64,000 bases of DNA from Parahaliea aestuarii (GCF_008064635.1 NZ_VRYZ01000001.1:744001-808000), one strand, 5' to 3'. Counted from the first letter of the stretch, positions 8,050 to 18,287 are shown. A program made the numbers and translations. Notes: generated by a model not told the origin, from the letters alone.

Positions 8050-8928
8050 GTGCATCTTTCCATCGTCATCCCCGCAAAAAACGAAGAACAGGGCCTGTCC
8101 AACACCCTGCCGCGCCTTGCTGAACTCTACCCCGAGGCGGAGATCATCGTTGTCGATGACGGTTCGACGGACGGTACTCGCGGTATCTGCGAAGCATCCG
8201 GGGTAAAGGTGCTGTCCCAGCCCTACAGCAAGGGCAATGGCGCGGCCATCAAGGCCGGTGCCCGCGCTGCCAGCGGCGACGTGATTGTATTCATGGACGG
8301 TGACGGCCAGCACGACCCCATGGATATTGAACGCCTGCTGTACAAGATGGACGAGGGCTACGACATGGTGGTCGGTGCCCGCAGTGGCCTGTCTGACCAG
8401 GCCAGTATCGCGCGCTGGGGGGCGAACGGGTTTTACAATCGCCTGGCCAGCTGGATGGTGAACAAGAACATTCCCGACCTCACCTCGGGCTTTCGCGCGG
8501 TGCGGCGCAAGAAGTTCCTCGGCTTCCTCTACCTGCTGCCAAACGGTTTCAGCTATCCCACCACTTCCACCATGGCATTCTTCCGCGCCGGGTATTCGGT
8601 GGGCTTTGTGCCGATCTCGGTATCCCAGCGGGTGGGCAAGAGTCACATCAATGTGCTGCGCGACGGGGTGCGCTTCCTGCTGATCATCTTCAAGATCGGC
8701 ACACTGTACTCGCCGCTCAAGGTTTACTTTCCCACTTCGGTGGCGGTTGCCGGTATTGGCTTCCTCAACTACCTGCTGGCCTGGGCGGCCTCGGGCTCTT
8801 TTCGTTTCACCAATATGAGCACGCTGCTGGTGCTGGCGGGCATGATCATCTTCCTCATGGGGTTGCTCTCGGAACAGCTCACCAACCTGCAGTACAAAGA
8901 CGCGGATGCCGACCCGGACGACGAATGA
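8050..8928 (+). CDS. GT2 glycosyltransferase, polyprenyl/dolichol-phosphate sugar synthase type
   Basis: 292 aa. The N-terminal GT-A domain has VDDGSTDGT at 35-43 and the metal-binding DGDGQHDP at 83-90, the pattern of DPM1-like enzymes that move a sugar from a nucleotide donor to a polyprenyl phosphate. Two C-terminal membrane helices lie at about 225-250 and 255-280. The GTG start at 8050 follows a CCGGAG site. It sits 23 bases after the second GT-C-like gene, in the same direction. Its GC is back at the local level (about 62% in a sampled line). Together the three genes suggest synthesis of a lipid-linked sugar and its use outside the membrane. The sugar cannot be read from sequence. Confidence 0.85.
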   Translation: MHLSIVIPAKNEEQGLSNTLPRLAELYPEAEIIVVDDGSTDGTRGICEASGVKVLSQPYSKGNGAAIKAGARAASGDVIVFMDGDGQHDPMDIERLLYKMDEGYDMVVGARSGLSDQASIARWGANGFYNRLASWMVNKNIPDLTSGFRAVRRKKFLGFLYLLPNGFSYPTTSTMAFFRAGYSVGFVPISVSQRVGKSHINVLRDGVRFLLIIFKIGTLYSPLKVYFPTSVAVAGIGFLNYLLAWAASGSFRFTNMSTLLVLAGMIIFLMGLLSEQLTNLQYKDADADPDDE

Positions 8929-9408
8929 TCAGTAGGGCACTTTCAGTGCCAGCGTCTCCTTCACCTGCTCCATCACCACGTAGCTGGTGGATTCCAGTAC
9001 ACCTGGCAGGGTAAGCAGGGTCTCCCCCAGAAATTCACGGTAGGCGGTCATGTCGGCCACCCGCGCCTTGATCAGGTAGTCGAAGTTACCGGACACCAGG
9101 TAGCACTCCTGTACTTCCGGCAGGTCGAAGGCGCTGTTCTTGAATTCCTCGAAGATGTCCTGGGCGGTGCGGTTCAGGCGGATCTGCACGAACACCACCA
9201 GGCCGGCATCCAGGTATTCTGGATTGAGGATGGCCTGGTAGCCGCGAATGATGCCCTCGCGCTCCAGGCGTTTGATGCGCTCCTTGCAGGGCGTGGGCGA
9301 CAGGCCGACTTCTTTGGCCAGGTCCACATAACTCATGCGGGCATCATTCTGCAGCAGGCGCAGGATTTTGCGGTCAATGCGGCTGAGGGTGTGGGCGCGG
9401 CGTTCCAT
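8929..9408 (-). CDS. lrp: Lrp/AsnC family transcriptional regulator
   Basis: 159 aa. An N-terminal winged-helix region (about 8-65, with DRKILRLLQNDARMSYVDLA) is followed by an AsnC ligand/oligomerisation domain (about 75-150). I use the ATG at 9408, which has an AGGGA site, rather than an upstream TTG at 9423. It is divergent from ald across a 200-base AT-rich gap, and Lrp proteins commonly activate alanine dehydrogenase. Its stop abuts the stop of the convergent GT2 gene with no gap. Confidence 0.93.
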   Translation of the reverse strand: MERRAHTLSRIDRKILRLLQNDARMSYVDLAKEVGLSPTPCKERIKRLEREGIIRGYQAILNPEYLDAGLVVFVQIRLNRTAQDIFEEFKNSAFDLPEVQECYLVSGNFDYLIKARVADMTAYREFLGETLLTLPGVLESTSYVVMEQVKETLALKVPY

Positions 9409-9608
9409 GAAATTCCCTGGCAATTTGGTTATAAAAACTGATTCGATTAATACATTTTGGCTTTTAAATAGCTGAAAGCGCTGTTTGCGGGCCTCAAGTT
9501 TGTGAATCTACTGATTTGCAGGGAAAACTCCAGTGAAAATCTCCGCTATCGCCTTCTAGACTGGTGGTTTAGACACTTATTTAGCTGGCCCTGACCAAGG
9601 AGGCTCAC

Positions 9609-10748
9609 ATGTTGATCGGCGTACCCAAGGAAATCAAAAACCACGAATACCGCATCGGCCTTACCCCGGCCGGGGTCAAGGAACTGGTGAGTCACGGTCA
9701 CAAGGTATTGGTGGAGCACGACGGTGGCCTTGCTATTGGCTTCGACAACGAGCAGTACCTCGGCGCCGGGGCGGAGATTGTCGCCAGCGCCGAGGAAATC
9801 TTCAAACGGGCTGACATGATCATCAAGGTAAAGGAGCCCCAGCCCGCGGAGTGTCGCCAGCTGCGCCCGGGCCAGTTGCTGTTCACCTACCTGCACCTGG
9901 CCCCGGACCCGGAGCAGACCCGCCTGCTGCTGGAATCCGGCGCCACCGCCATCGCCTACGAGACCGTCACTTCCGACGGTGCCGGCCTGCCGCTGCTGGC
10001 GCCCATGAGCGAGGTGGCCGGCCGCATGGCGATCCAGGCCGGCGCTCACAATCTGGAAAAGGCCCAGGGCGGCAACGGCATGCTGCTGGGTGGCGTGCCG
10101 GGCGTGGAGCCGGCGAAAGTGCTGGTGATTGGCGGCGGCGTGGTGGGTATCAACGCCGCGCGCATGGCGATGGGGCTGGGGGCGGACGTCACCATCCTCG
10201 ACAAGTCACTGGATCGCCTGAAAGAGCTGGATATGCACTTCGGCGGGCGCCTGAAAACCATTTACTCCACCGCCGATGCCATCGAGCGCCATGCGCTGGA
10301 GGCGGATGTGGTGGTCGGCGCGGTACTGATCCCCGGCGCCGCGGCGCCCAAGCTGATCAGCCGCGAGCTGGTGAGCCGCATGAAGAAAGGCGCGGTGATG
10401 GTGGATGTGGCGATTGACCAGGGCGGCTGCTTTGAAACCAGCCGCGCGACCACGCACCAGGACCCGACCTACGTGGTGGACGGCGTGGTGCACTACTGCG
10501 TGGCCAACATGCCCGGTGGCGTGGCGCGTACCTCAACCATGGCGCTGACCAATGCAACCCTGCCCTATGCGCTGAAACTGGCGAACCTGGGGGTGGAAGC
10601 GGCGCTGGATCGCGATCCGCACCTGCGCAACGGGCTGAATGTGCATGCAGGCATGATTACCTGCGAAGCGGTGGCCGAGGCGCTGGACTATGACTATGTG
10701 GAGCCGATGACGGCACTGGGTCGCACGGCGCTGCAGCAGTCTGCTTGA
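9609..10748 (+). CDS. ald: Alanine dehydrogenase
   Basis: 379 aa; catalyses NAD-dependent L-alanine to pyruvate plus ammonia. The N-terminal domain begins with [13 protein letters not shown], and the Rossmann motif is [18 protein letters not shown] near 173-190. The NAD-binding and catalytic histidine region around LLFTYLHLA is conserved. Length agrees with the family (371-378). The ATG follows a strong AAGGAGG-type site. The divergent lrp gene is its probable regulator, and a hairpin follows the stop. Confidence 0.97.
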   Translation: MLIGVPKEIKNHEYRIGLTPAGVKELVSHGHKVLVEHDGGLAIGFDNEQYLGAGAEIVASAEEIFKRADMIIKVKEPQPAECRQLRPGQLLFTYLHLAPDPEQTRLLLESGATAIAYETVTSDGAGLPLLAPMSEVAGRMAIQAGAHNLEKAQGGNGMLLGGVPGVEPAKVLVIGGGVVGINAARMAMGLGADVTILDKSLDRLKELDMHFGGRLKTIYSTADAIERHALEADVVVGAVLIPGAAAPKLISRELVSRMKKGAVMVDVAIDQGGCFETSRATTHQDPTYVVDGVVHYCVANMPGGVARTSTMALTNATLPYALKLANLGVEAALDRDPHLRNGLNVHAGMITCEAVAEALDYDYVEPMTALGRTALQQSA

Positions 10749-10755
10749 ACTGAAA

Positions 10756-10783
10756 GGCGCCCCGGCTATCGCGGGGGCGCCTG
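10756..10783. terminator. Hairpin between convergent ald and glcB
   Basis: AGGCGCCCC pairs with GGGGCGCCT in a perfect 9-bp GC-rich stem. There is no T-run on the plus side, so it may act as a bidirectional transcript end rather than a classical terminator. Confidence 0.6.
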
Positions 10784-10813
10784 GAAGATTCAAGTCATTG
10801 AAGCGGGGCGTTG

Positions 10814-12994
10814 TTACGCCCCGTATTTCGCTTTTGCTTCCCGCCGCCGCCGGTGCAGGACTGGCTCGGTATAACCGTTGGGCTGCGCGCAGCCCTCGAA
10901 CACCAGTTCACAGGCCGCCTGGAACGCCACTGAGTCAGCAAAGCCGGGGGCCATATTGCGGTAGCCCGGGTCGCCGGCATTCTGCTCGTCCACCACCGCG
11001 GCCATGCGCTGTAGCGTCTCGCGCACCTGCTGTTCACTGCACACGCCGTGGCGCAGCCAGTTGGCAATGTGCTGGCTGGAGATGCGCAGGGTGGCGCGGT
11101 CTTCCATCAGGCCCACATTGTTGATGTCCGGCACTTTCGAGCAGCCCACCCCGGCGTCGATCCAGCGTACCACATAGCCGAGAATGCCCTGGGCGTTGTT
11201 GTCCAGCTCGCGCTGGATGTCGTCCGCAGATAAACCTTCCGCTCCCTTCAGCGGAATGCTGAGAATGTCGTCCAGCGACGCGCGCTGGCGGTTTGCCAGT
11301 TCTTGCTGGCGCGCGGCCACATCCACTGTGTGGTAGTGGGTGGCGTGCAGGGTGGCGGCGGTGGGTGAGGGCACCCAGGCGGTGTTGGCGCCGGCCTGGG
11401 GGTGGCCGATCTTGGCTTTCAGCATCTCGGCCATCAGGTCCGGCATGGCCCACATGCCCTTGCCGATCTGGGCGCGGCCGCGCAGGCCGCAGGCCAGGCC
11501 GGTGTCCACGTTCCAGTCCTCGTAGGCGTTGATCCAGGGCTCTTGCTTCATGGCGCCCTTGGGCGTCATGGCGCCGGCCTCCATGCTGGTGTGGATTTCG
11601 TCGCCGGTGCGGTCGAGGAAGCCGGTGTTGATGAACACCAGCCGTTCGCGGGCGCGGCGAATGCACTCCTTCAGGTTGATGGTGGTGCGGCGCTCTTCGT
11701 CCATGATGCCGAGCTTGAGCGTGTTGCGCGCCAGGCCCAGGGCGTCCTCGATACGGTCGAACAGCTCGCAGGTAAAGCTCACTTCCCCGGGGCCGTGCAT
11801 TTTTGGCTTCACGATGTACACGCTGCCGCAGCGCGAGTTGCGCGGCTCGTCACTGCTTTTCTGCAGGTCGTGCAGGGCAATCAGGGCGGTAAACATGCCG
11901 TCCATGATGCCCTCGGGGATCTCGCGGCCCTCGCTGTCGAGGATGGCGTCGTTGGTCATCAGGTGGCCGACGTTGCGCACGAACATCAGGCTGCGGCCGG
12001 GCAGTACCAGGTCGTTGCCATCGGCGCCGATAAAGCGGCGATCCGGGTTGAGGCGGCGGGTATGGGTATCGCCATCCTTGCTGATGGATTCGCTGAGGTC
12101 GCCGCGCATCAGTCCCAGCCAGTTGCGATAGACCACCACTTTGTCGTCGGCGTCGACCGCGGCAACCGAGTCCTCGCAATCCTGGATGGTGGTCAGGGCG
12201 GCTTCCAGGGCGATGTCTTTCACCCCGGCGCGGTCGGTAGCGCCGATGGGATGGGTGGTATCGATCTGGATATCGATGTGCAGGCCGTTGTGGCGCAGCA
12301 GCACGTTGGTGGGTGCATTGGGCTCGCCGGCGTAGCCGCGGAACTGGGCCGGGTCGGCGAGCGAGGCGATCTGGCCCTCTTGCAATACCACCTGCAGCAC
12401 GCCGCCCACCACGGTATAGGCTTTTGCCTGGCTGTGATCGCCGGTGGACAGGGGGCAGTGGGCATTGAGGAAATCGCGGCCCATGGCGATGACCTTGTCG
12501 CCGCGCACCGGATTGTAGCCGGGGCCCTTTTCCGCGCCGCCGTCTTCGCGGATTACATCGGTGCCGTACAGGGCGTCGTACAGGCTGCCCCAGCGGGCGT
12601 TGGCGGCATTCAGTGCATAGCGTGCGTTCATCACCGGCACCACCAGCTGGGGGCCGGCGAGGGTGGCGACTTCCTCGTCCACGTTCTCGGTGGCGATGGT
12701 GACGTCGCCCGGTTCCGGCAGCAGGTAGCCGATTTCTTCAAGGAAGGCTTTGTAGGCGGCGCGATCATAGCCAGCGCCAGGGTGGTCGCGGTGCCAGGCG
12801 TCAATCTTCGCCTGCAGCGCGTCGCGCTCGGCCAACAGCGCACGATTGCGCGGGCCGAGCTCGTTGACGATGGCCTCCAGAGCGGACCAGAACGCCTCCG
12901 GGGCGACGCCGGTGCCCGGTGCAATATCCCGCTCCAACAGTTCATGCAGAACGGCGGCAATCTGCAGGCCGCCTTGCTGGATACGCTCACTCAT
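10814..12994 (-). CDS. glcB: Malate synthase G
   Basis: 726 aa; condenses glyoxylate with acetyl-CoA to malate. The length and sequence fit the G isoform (about 723 aa), with landmarks such as [43 protein letters not shown] and, near the C-terminus, [16 protein letters not shown] start at the ATG at 12994, which has AAAGGA at 8 bases; the ATG at 13003 sits inside that ribosome site. The gene stands alone, with no isocitrate lyase in this window, so its glyoxylate source is not shown here. Confidence 0.97.
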   Translation of the reverse strand: MSERIQQGGLQIAAVLHELLERDIAPGTGVAPEAFWSALEAIVNELGPRNRALLAERDALQAKIDAWHRDHPGAGYDRAAYKAFLEEIGYLLPEPGDVTIATENVDEEVATLAGPQLVVPVMNARYALNAANARWGSLYDALYGTDVIREDGGAEKGPGYNPVRGDKVIAMGRDFLNAHCPLSTGDHSQAKAYTVVGGVLQVVLQEGQIASLADPAQFRGYAGEPNAPTNVLLRHNGLHIDIQIDTTHPIGATDRAGVKDIALEAALTTIQDCEDSVAAVDADDKVVVYRNWLGLMRGDLSESISKDGDTHTRRLNPDRRFIGADGNDLVLPGRSLMFVRNVGHLMTNDAILDSEGREIPEGIMDGMFTALIALHDLQKSSDEPRNSRCGSVYIVKPKMHGPGEVSFTCELFDRIEDALGLARNTLKLGIMDEERRTTINLKECIRRARERLVFINTGFLDRTGDEIHTSMEAGAMTPKGAMKQEPWINAYEDWNVDTGLACGLRGRAQIGKGMWAMPDLMAEMLKAKIGHPQAGANTAWVPSPTAATLHATHYHTVDVAARQQELANRQRASLDDILSIPLKGAEGLSADDIQRELDNNAQGILGYVVRWIDAGVGCSKVPDINNVGLMEDRATLRISSQHIANWLRHGVCSEQQVRETLQRMAAVVDEQNAGDPGYRNMAPGFADSVAFQAACELVFEGCAQPNGYTEPVLHRRRREAKAKYGA

Positions 12995-13220
12995 GCTGTA
13001 CATCCTTTGCTGGCCGCGCGAAGCGGCGGGTCTCTGGTAGTAAAGCCGAATTCTAGGAGGGCACCCATAATTTAGCTAATTTATCGTTTTTATCGTGGCC
13101 ATGCGCTTTGTGAATGGTTGCAGGAGGGCTTGTTGCTAACCCCATCGGGGAATGCGCTGCATCTGGCTGGACAACATAGCGCTCTGCTATTGTTGCCGCC
13201 GTCTAAACAGAGGACCATCC

Positions 13221-13589
13221 ATGTCGACACCTTTTCCCTTGATCAAGCTCAACACCCGTGACGTCGAAGCGGAAACCTACTATCTCGACGCCGCCAAGCT
13301 TATAGCAGGTAACCCCAGGCAGACCCTCTGGAACCACTACACCGACCCCACCGGCCGCTATTTCGCCGGCTTCTGGCACAGTGAGCCCGGCAAGTGGCAC
13401 ATCAACTACACTGAAGAAGAAACCTGCCATCTGCTGGAGGGTGTCAGTATCGTGACCGACGAGGCGGGAGCCGCAACCACCCTCAGGGCGGGCGACAGCT
13501 TTGTGATCCCCCGGGGCTTCACCGGCACCTGGGAGGTGGTCGAAGCCACCCGGAAACTCTACACAATTTACGAAGAACCCGGCCAGTGA
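13221..13589 (+). CDS. Small cupin-domain protein
   Basis: 122 aa, a single cupin of the (S)-ureidoglycine aminohydrolase/DUF861-like type. The barrel shows EEETCHLLEGVSIVTDE and GDSFVIPRGFTGTWEV, where the second glycine-proline strand is typical. Metal-binding histidines are few, so catalysis is not assured. The ATG at 13221 has AGAGGA at a good distance. It has no operon partner that would reveal a substrate. Confidence 0.8.
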   Translation: MSTPFPLIKLNTRDVEAETYYLDAAKLIAGNPRQTLWNHYTDPTGRYFAGFWHSEPGKWHINYTEEETCHLLEGVSIVTDEAGAATTLRAGDSFVIPRGFTGTWEVVEATRKLYTIYEEPGQ

Positions 13590-13717
13590 GAGGATCGCGC
13601 GGTGGCGTTGCAAGCGCCGCCGGACTCAGGCCGCGTGGCAATCGCCATTAGCAGTGGGTATCATGCCCGGCCGCGGCTAAAGTCGCCGGGTTCCCTTTGT
13701 CTGCAGGAGTGAAAACG

Positions 13718-13840
13718 ATGGATAACGCAGTTCCCGCCAGAGTCTGGCTTATCGCACATCGTCTCAAATTTGCGGTCCGGGGAATTGTCCATGCCTGCTT
13801 CTGTTATCACCCTGCGCGGGGTCACAGCGCTTACGCCTGA
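13718..13840 (+). CDS. Possible 40-aa leader ORF overlapping the ABC-F start
   Basis: An ATG at 13718 with a good AGGAG site 8 bases upstream opens a 40-codon frame that ends with TGA at 13840, overlapping the first 50 bases of the ABC-F gene in another frame. The peptide (MDNAVPARVWLIAHRLKF at the start) matches nothing I know. ABC-F genes elsewhere are often controlled by translated leaders, so a regulatory peptide is conceivable. It may equally be chance. Confidence 0.3.
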   Translation: MDNAVPARVWLIAHRLKFAVRGIVHACFCYHPARGHSAYA

Positions 13841-15377
13841 AGGGCGCGCGCTCTTCACTCAACTCAATCTCGGTTTTTCCAGCGAGCGCACCGGCCTGGT
13901 GGGGCGCAACGGTGTGGGTAAATCCACGCTGTTGCGGTTGATCGCCGGCGACGTGAAGCCGGATGCCGGCGCTGTCGAGTGCTCCGTCACTGTCGTTTGG
14001 CTGCGACAGGGCTGCGGGGCGACGATACGCGGTACCGTGGCGGAGCTGTTTGGTATCGAAGCCGCTCTTGCCCGCCTGGCCCGCATAGAAGCGGGGCAGG
14101 GCACACTGGCGGATTTCAGCGCAGCGGACTGGACCCTGCCGGCCCGCTTCGAAAGCGCCGTTCTCGGCAGCGGTCTCGATGTACGGGCCGATACGCGCAT
14201 AGAAACCCTGTCCGGCGGCCAGCGCACCCGCCTGGCGCTGGCGGCGCTGTTGTTTGGCGAGCCGCAATTCCTGCTGCTGGATGAACCCACCAATGACCTC
14301 GACAGCGAGGGCCGCGCCGCTGTCCTGGACCTGCTCGCCAACTGGCGTGGCGGCGCGCTGGTGGTCAGCCATGACCGCAACCTGCTGGGCCAGATGGACT
14401 GTATCGTTGAACTCACCGGCCTGGGCGCAACGCGCTACGGGGGCAACTGGCTGCATTACCAGGCGTCGAAGCAGGCCGAGCTGGCCGCCGTCGAGCGCGA
14501 TGTGGCCGATGCCCGCAAGCAACTGGCCGCGACACAGCGCAGCGCGCAACAGCGTGTGGAGCGCAAGGCCCGCAGCGATGGCGCCGGGCGGCGCAAGCGC
14601 GCCAGGGGCGATGCCCCGAAGATTCTGCTGGATGCCAGGAAAGAGCGCAGCGAGGCGACCGGCGGCGGCAACGCGCGCCTTGCAGAAGCCCGCCAGGCCG
14701 CCGCGGAAAGCGCACTGCAAACCGCGCGCGACAAGGTGGAAATACTGCAAGCGCTCAGTATTGATTTCCCCTCCGTCGGGCTGGCTCGGGGCAAAACGGT
14801 CCTCGAACTGGAGGCGGTGACGGCTGGCTACGCGCCTTTGCAGCCGGTGTTGCAGGATGTTTCGCTGAGCGTGAGCGGCCCCGGGCGCGTGGCGCTTACC
14901 GGCCCCAACGGTTCCGGCAAATCGACCTTAGTGGCGGTGATTACCGGTGAACTGGCGCCGCTTTCCGGGCGGGTGGCATGCCGGGTGGATTGGGCTCGGC
15001 TGGATCAGCGGACCGGGTTACTGGCCGAGCACGCCACCGTGCTGGACAATTTCCGCCGGCAGAATCCCGGGCTGCCGGACGAGGCCTGCCGCGGGGCGCT
15101 GGCGCGCCTCGGTTTCCGGGCCGCCGCGGCCCTGCAGGAAGTCGCCAGCCTGAGTGGCGGCGAACGCCTGCGCGCCGCCCTGGCCTGTGTGCTGGGTGGT
15201 GAGTCGCCGCCGCAGCTGCTGTTGCTGGACGAACCCACCAATCACCTGGACCTGGAGGCGATCGCCGTCCTGGAAGCCGGGCTCAGGGCCTATGACGGCG
15301 CCCTGCTGGTGGTGAGTCACGATGAGGCCTTTCTCGACGCCATCGGGATCGACCGGCGCATCTCCCTCGGGAATTGA
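13791..15377 (+). CDS. ABC-F family ATPase
   Basis: 528 aa with two ABC ATPase domains and no membrane helices, the ABC-F layout of proteins that bind the ribosomal E site. Domain 1 has Walker A GRNGVGKS, signature LSGGQ and LLLDEPTNDLD. Domain 2 has GPNGSGKS, LSGGE and LLLDEPTNHLD. A charged, Ala/Arg/Lys-rich linker lies between about 225 and 315. The ATG at 13791 follows GGGGA. Whether it is a housekeeping translation factor (YheS/Uup/YbiT type) or a resistance factor cannot be told by eye. Confidence 0.9.
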   Translation: MPASVITLRGVTALTPEGRALFTQLNLGFSSERTGLVGRNGVGKSTLLRLIAGDVKPDAGAVECSVTVVWLRQGCGATIRGTVAELFGIEAALARLARIEAGQGTLADFSAADWTLPARFESAVLGSGLDVRADTRIETLSGGQRTRLALAALLFGEPQFLLLDEPTNDLDSEGRAAVLDLLANWRGGALVVSHDRNLLGQMDCIVELTGLGATRYGGNWLHYQASKQAELAAVERDVADARKQLAATQRSAQQRVERKARSDGAGRRKRARGDAPKILLDARKERSEATGGGNARLAEARQAAAESALQTARDKVEILQALSIDFPSVGLARGKTVLELEAVTAGYAPLQPVLQDVSLSVSGPGRVALTGPNGSGKSTLVAVITGELAPLSGRVACRVDWARLDQRTGLLAEHATVLDNFRRQNPGLPDEACRGALARLGFRAAAALQEVASLSGGERLRAALACVLGGESPPQLLLLDEPTNHLDLEAIAVLEAGLRAYDGALLVVSHDEAFLDAIGIDRRISLGN

Positions 15378-15396
15378 TCCGGCGCTGGCGCCGTGC

Positions 15397-16353
15397 TCAG
15401 GGCAGGGGCGCCTGCCCGTCCATTTCCCGCGCGGTATCGGCGATCAGCTTGCGCAGCCACTTGTTGGCGGGGTTGTGCTGCAGCAGGGGGCTCCAGGCCA
15501 TTTTCAGTTCCAGCGGCGGGATATCCAGCGGCGGCTCGCGCAGCACCACCCGCGGGTTGTTGCGCTTGAGCATGGCGGCGCGGGTGGGCAGGGTGACCAC
15601 CAGGTCGTTCTGCTCCGCCAGGGTCATGGCGGCCTGGTAGTGGCGGGTAAACACACGGATCTGGCGTTTTTTGCCGAGCTTTGACAGGGCGCTGTCCACC
15701 CAGCCCAGGCGCTGCACATCGTCCGGGTCCACACCCACGCCCACGCCCATGCCGGTCTTGCTCACCCAGATGTGGTTGGCCTTCAGGTAGTTGTCGAGGG
15801 TGAAGTCATCCAGCAGCGGATTTTCCGGGCTCAGCAGGCAGGAGAAGGAGTCGTTCCACAGGTGAATCTGGTGAAAGGACTGGGGCATGGAGTCGAAGCG
15901 GTTGATCACCATGTCCACCTTGCCGCGCTCCACATCGAGGAAGCTCACGTCCGAGGGGGTCATGATGTCCAGGGTCAGGCCCGGCGCCTGGGTGCGCAGC
16001 TTGCCGAGCACGGTGGGCAGCAGGGTGGATTCGGCGTAGTCGCTGGCCATGATGCGGAAGACGCGGCTGGCCTGGTCCGGCTCAAAGGCGGAGCGCGGCT
16101 GCACGGCGCGATCGATTTCCGTCAGCACCTCGCGCACGATGGGCTCCAGTTCCAGGGCGCGCTCGGTGGGCGTCATACCGTCGGAGGTGCGCACCAGCAG
16201 CGGGTCGTCGAACAGCTCCCGCAGTCGGCGCAGGCCGTTGCTCATGGCGGGCTGGGACAGGTTCAACTGGTTGGCGGCCTGGGTCACATTGCGCTCCCGC
16301 AGCAGCGCGTCCAGGTAGACCAGCAGGTTGAGATCGATACGGTTCAGGTTCAC
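15397..16353 (-). CDS. LysR-family transcriptional regulator
   Basis: 318 aa. The N-terminal helix-turn-helix is clear (RNVTQAANQLNLSQPAMSNGL at about 21-41), followed by a substrate-binding domain of the NodD/NahR-like branch. The start is GTG at 16353. The gene is divergent from an acyl-CoA dehydrogenase across 154 bases holding a perfect T-N11-A palindrome, so that dehydrogenase is the likely target. The effector is unknown. Confidence 0.92.
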   Translation of the reverse strand: MNLNRIDLNLLVYLDALLRERNVTQAANQLNLSQPAMSNGLRRLRELFDDPLLVRTSDGMTPTERALELEPIVREVLTEIDRAVQPRSAFEPDQASRVFRIMASDYAESTLLPTVLGKLRTQAPGLTLDIMTPSDVSFLDVERGKVDMVINRFDSMPQSFHQIHLWNDSFSCLLSPENPLLDDFTLDNYLKANHIWVSKTGMGVGVGVDPDDVQRLGWVDSALSKLGKKRQIRVFTRHYQAAMTLAEQNDLVVTLPTRAAMLKRNNPRVVLREPPLDIPPLELKMAWSPLLQHNPANKWLRKLIADTAREMDGQAPLP

Positions 16354-16373
16354 GGGGCCCCCGGTGGCGATTT

Positions 16374-16388
16374 ATTCACCCAGTGAAT
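16374..16388. promoter_or_regulatory. LysR-type operator (T-N11-A palindrome)
   Basis: ATTCAC-CCA-GTGAAT is a perfect 15-base inverted repeat with a T-N11-A core. It lies 20 bases upstream of the LysR start codon and in the shared divergent region, the usual place for autoregulation plus target activation. Confidence 0.6.
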
Positions 16389-16507
16389 GCCTGGGATGCT
16401 GTGGATCAATTTACGAAATTATACGCGGCCCGATACAATTGCCAATCCGTGCCGCCCTTCCGTGGTGGTATCGTCATCTTTCAGGTATTCAACTCACTGG
16501 TATTCCC

Positions 16508-18277
16508 ATGGCCTATTACCGCGCCCCCCTAGACGATATGACCTTTCTCATCGATGAACTGCTGGATGCCGGCAGTCGGCTGGGCAACCTGCCGGCCTAC
16601 GCGGAGTTGGGCGTGGGGCCGGAACTCACCACCGCCCTGCTGGACGAGGCCGCCAAACTGGCCGGCGATGTGATTTCCCCCCTGCGCCGGGTCGGCGACG
16701 AACACCCGGCCACCTGCGCCGATGGTGTAGTGTCGATTTCCCCCGGCTATGCTGAAGCCCTGCAGCAACTGGGTGAAGGCGGGTGGTTCGGGATTGCCGC
16801 GGATCCCAACTATGGCGGCCAGGGCTTGCCGGAGCTGTATTCTACGGCGGCCTTTGAAATGTGGAACAGCGCCGACATGGCCTTCGCCCTGCAGCCGATG
16901 TTGAGCGCCGGCGCGGCGCTGGCCATTGCCGAACACGGCAGTGATGAACAGAAGCAGCGCTGGTTGCCGAAGATGTACAGCGGCGAGTGGTCCGGCACCA
17001 TGAACCTGACCGAATCCGGGGCCGGCTCCGACCTGGGTGTGATGAAGGCCCGCGCAGTGCCGGAGGGCGAGCACTATCGCATCCACGGGCAGAAGATATT
17101 CATTACCTGGGGCGATCACGAAGCCTGTGAAAACATCGTGCACCTGGTGCTGGCCAAGCTGCCCGACGCGCCCGAGGGCAGCCGCGGGATTTCCCTGTTT
17201 ATCGTGCCCAAGTACCTGGTCAATGAAGACGGCAGCCTCGGCGAGCGCAACGATGTCTACCCGGTGTCGGTGGAGCATAAGCTCGGCATCCACGGCAGCC
17301 CCACCTGCGTGATGGCCTTCGGCGACAACGACGGCGCCATCGGCTATCTGCTGGGCGAGGAGAACCGCGGCCTGGCCTGCATGTTCACCATGATGAACGA
17401 AGCGCGCCTGAAAGTCGGCATGCAGGGCCTGGGTATGTCGGTCGGCGCCTACCAGCAGGCGGTGGAGTACGCCCGCGAGCGAGTGCAGGCCGGGGTGCCG
17501 ATCATCCAGCACCCGGATGTGCGCCGCATGCTGCTGACCATGAACGCACTGAATGAAGCCATGCGCGCCCTGGTGTATACCGAGGCCCTGAGCATGGACC
17601 TGGCCCACGCCGGACCCGAGGCGGAGCGCGCCGGCGCCCAGACCCGGGTGGACCTGATGATCCCGGTGATCAAGGGCTGGCTGACCGAGGTGGGCCAGGA
17701 ACTGACCTCCCTCGGCGTGCAGGTGCACGGCGGCATGGGTTACGTGGAGGAAACCGGCGCGGCGCAGTTCCTGCGCGATGTGCGTATCGCGGCGATTTAC
17801 GAGGGCACCAACGGCATTCAGGCGGCGGACCTGGTGGGCCGCAAACTCGGTCGCGATGGCGGCGGCGCCATGCTCGATGTGCTGGACCAGGTGGCGGATA
17901 CCGTGTCCGCCCTCAATGCCAGCGGCGACGCGCAACTGGCGGGCATTGGCGCGGCCCTGGCCGGCGCGGCGGCGGATTTGCGCGGTACCACCGAACAGAT
18001 CGTCGCCAGCCTGAAGGCCGATGCGGAAGTAGCGCTGGGCGGCTCCTTCGATTACATGATGCAGGCGGGCTATGTGCTGGGCGGCTGGCACCTGGCGCGC
18101 GCGGCCCTGTTGTGTCACGAGCGCATCGCCGCGGGTGAAACGCGCGAATTCTATCCGCGCAAGATTGCCACCGCGGCCTTCTACACCGAGGTGATCCTGC
18201 CGCGCAGCGCTGGCCACTCAGGAGCCCTGCGCGGCGCCGGTGGTCAACTGAAGGCCTTTCCTGAAAACTGGTTCTAG
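16508..18277 (+). CDS. Acyl-CoA dehydrogenase, long DmdC/FadE type
   Basis: 589 aa FAD flavoenzyme. Besides the standard N, middle and C domains it carries the extra C-terminal domain of the 590-600-aa group that includes 3-methylmercaptopropionyl-CoA dehydrogenase DmdC. Landmarks are [13 protein letters not shown] near 160, [26 protein letters not shown] and [18 protein letters not shown], where Glu of YEG is the expected catalytic base. The start [11 protein letters not shown] is typical of the group. Without other dmd genes nearby, a general acyl-CoA substrate is as likely as a sulfur one. rraA follows after 10 bases. Confidence 0.93.
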   Translation: MAYYRAPLDDMTFLIDELLDAGSRLGNLPAYAELGVGPELTTALLDEAAKLAGDVISPLRRVGDEHPATCADGVVSISPGYAEALQQLGEGGWFGIAADPNYGGQGLPELYSTAAFEMWNSADMAFALQPMLSAGAALAIAEHGSDEQKQRWLPKMYSGEWSGTMNLTESGAGSDLGVMKARAVPEGEHYRIHGQKIFITWGDHEACENIVHLVLAKLPDAPEGSRGISLFIVPKYLVNEDGSLGERNDVYPVSVEHKLGIHGSPTCVMAFGDNDGAIGYLLGEENRGLACMFTMMNEARLKVGMQGLGMSVGAYQQAVEYARERVQAGVPIIQHPDVRRMLLTMNALNEAMRALVYTEALSMDLAHAGPEAERAGAQTRVDLMIPVIKGWLTEVGQELTSLGVQVHGGMGYVEETGAAQFLRDVRIAAIYEGTNGIQAADLVGRKLGRDGGGAMLDVLDQVADTVSALNASGDAQLAGIGAALAGAAADLRGTTEQIVASLKADAEVALGGSFDYMMQAGYVLGGWHLARAALLCHERIAAGETREFYPRKIATAAFYTEVILPRSAGHSGALRGAGGQLKAFPENWF

Positions 18278-18287
18278 GGAGACAACT

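Noticed and set aside
8020-9430. tRNA at the right end of the pilin cassette, as in Pseudomonas (tRNA-Thr)
   Set aside because: I looked for a cloverleaf between the cassette and lrp; the genes abut with no room and no tRNA-like sequence.
11402-13075. Long open frame antisense to glcB (557 codons)
   Set aside because: Shadow of malate synthase; no recognisable domain and no ribosome site.
16529-18217. Long open frame antisense to the DmdC-type dehydrogenase
   Set aside because: Composition is that of a reverse-frame shadow; the dehydrogenase has all family motifs.
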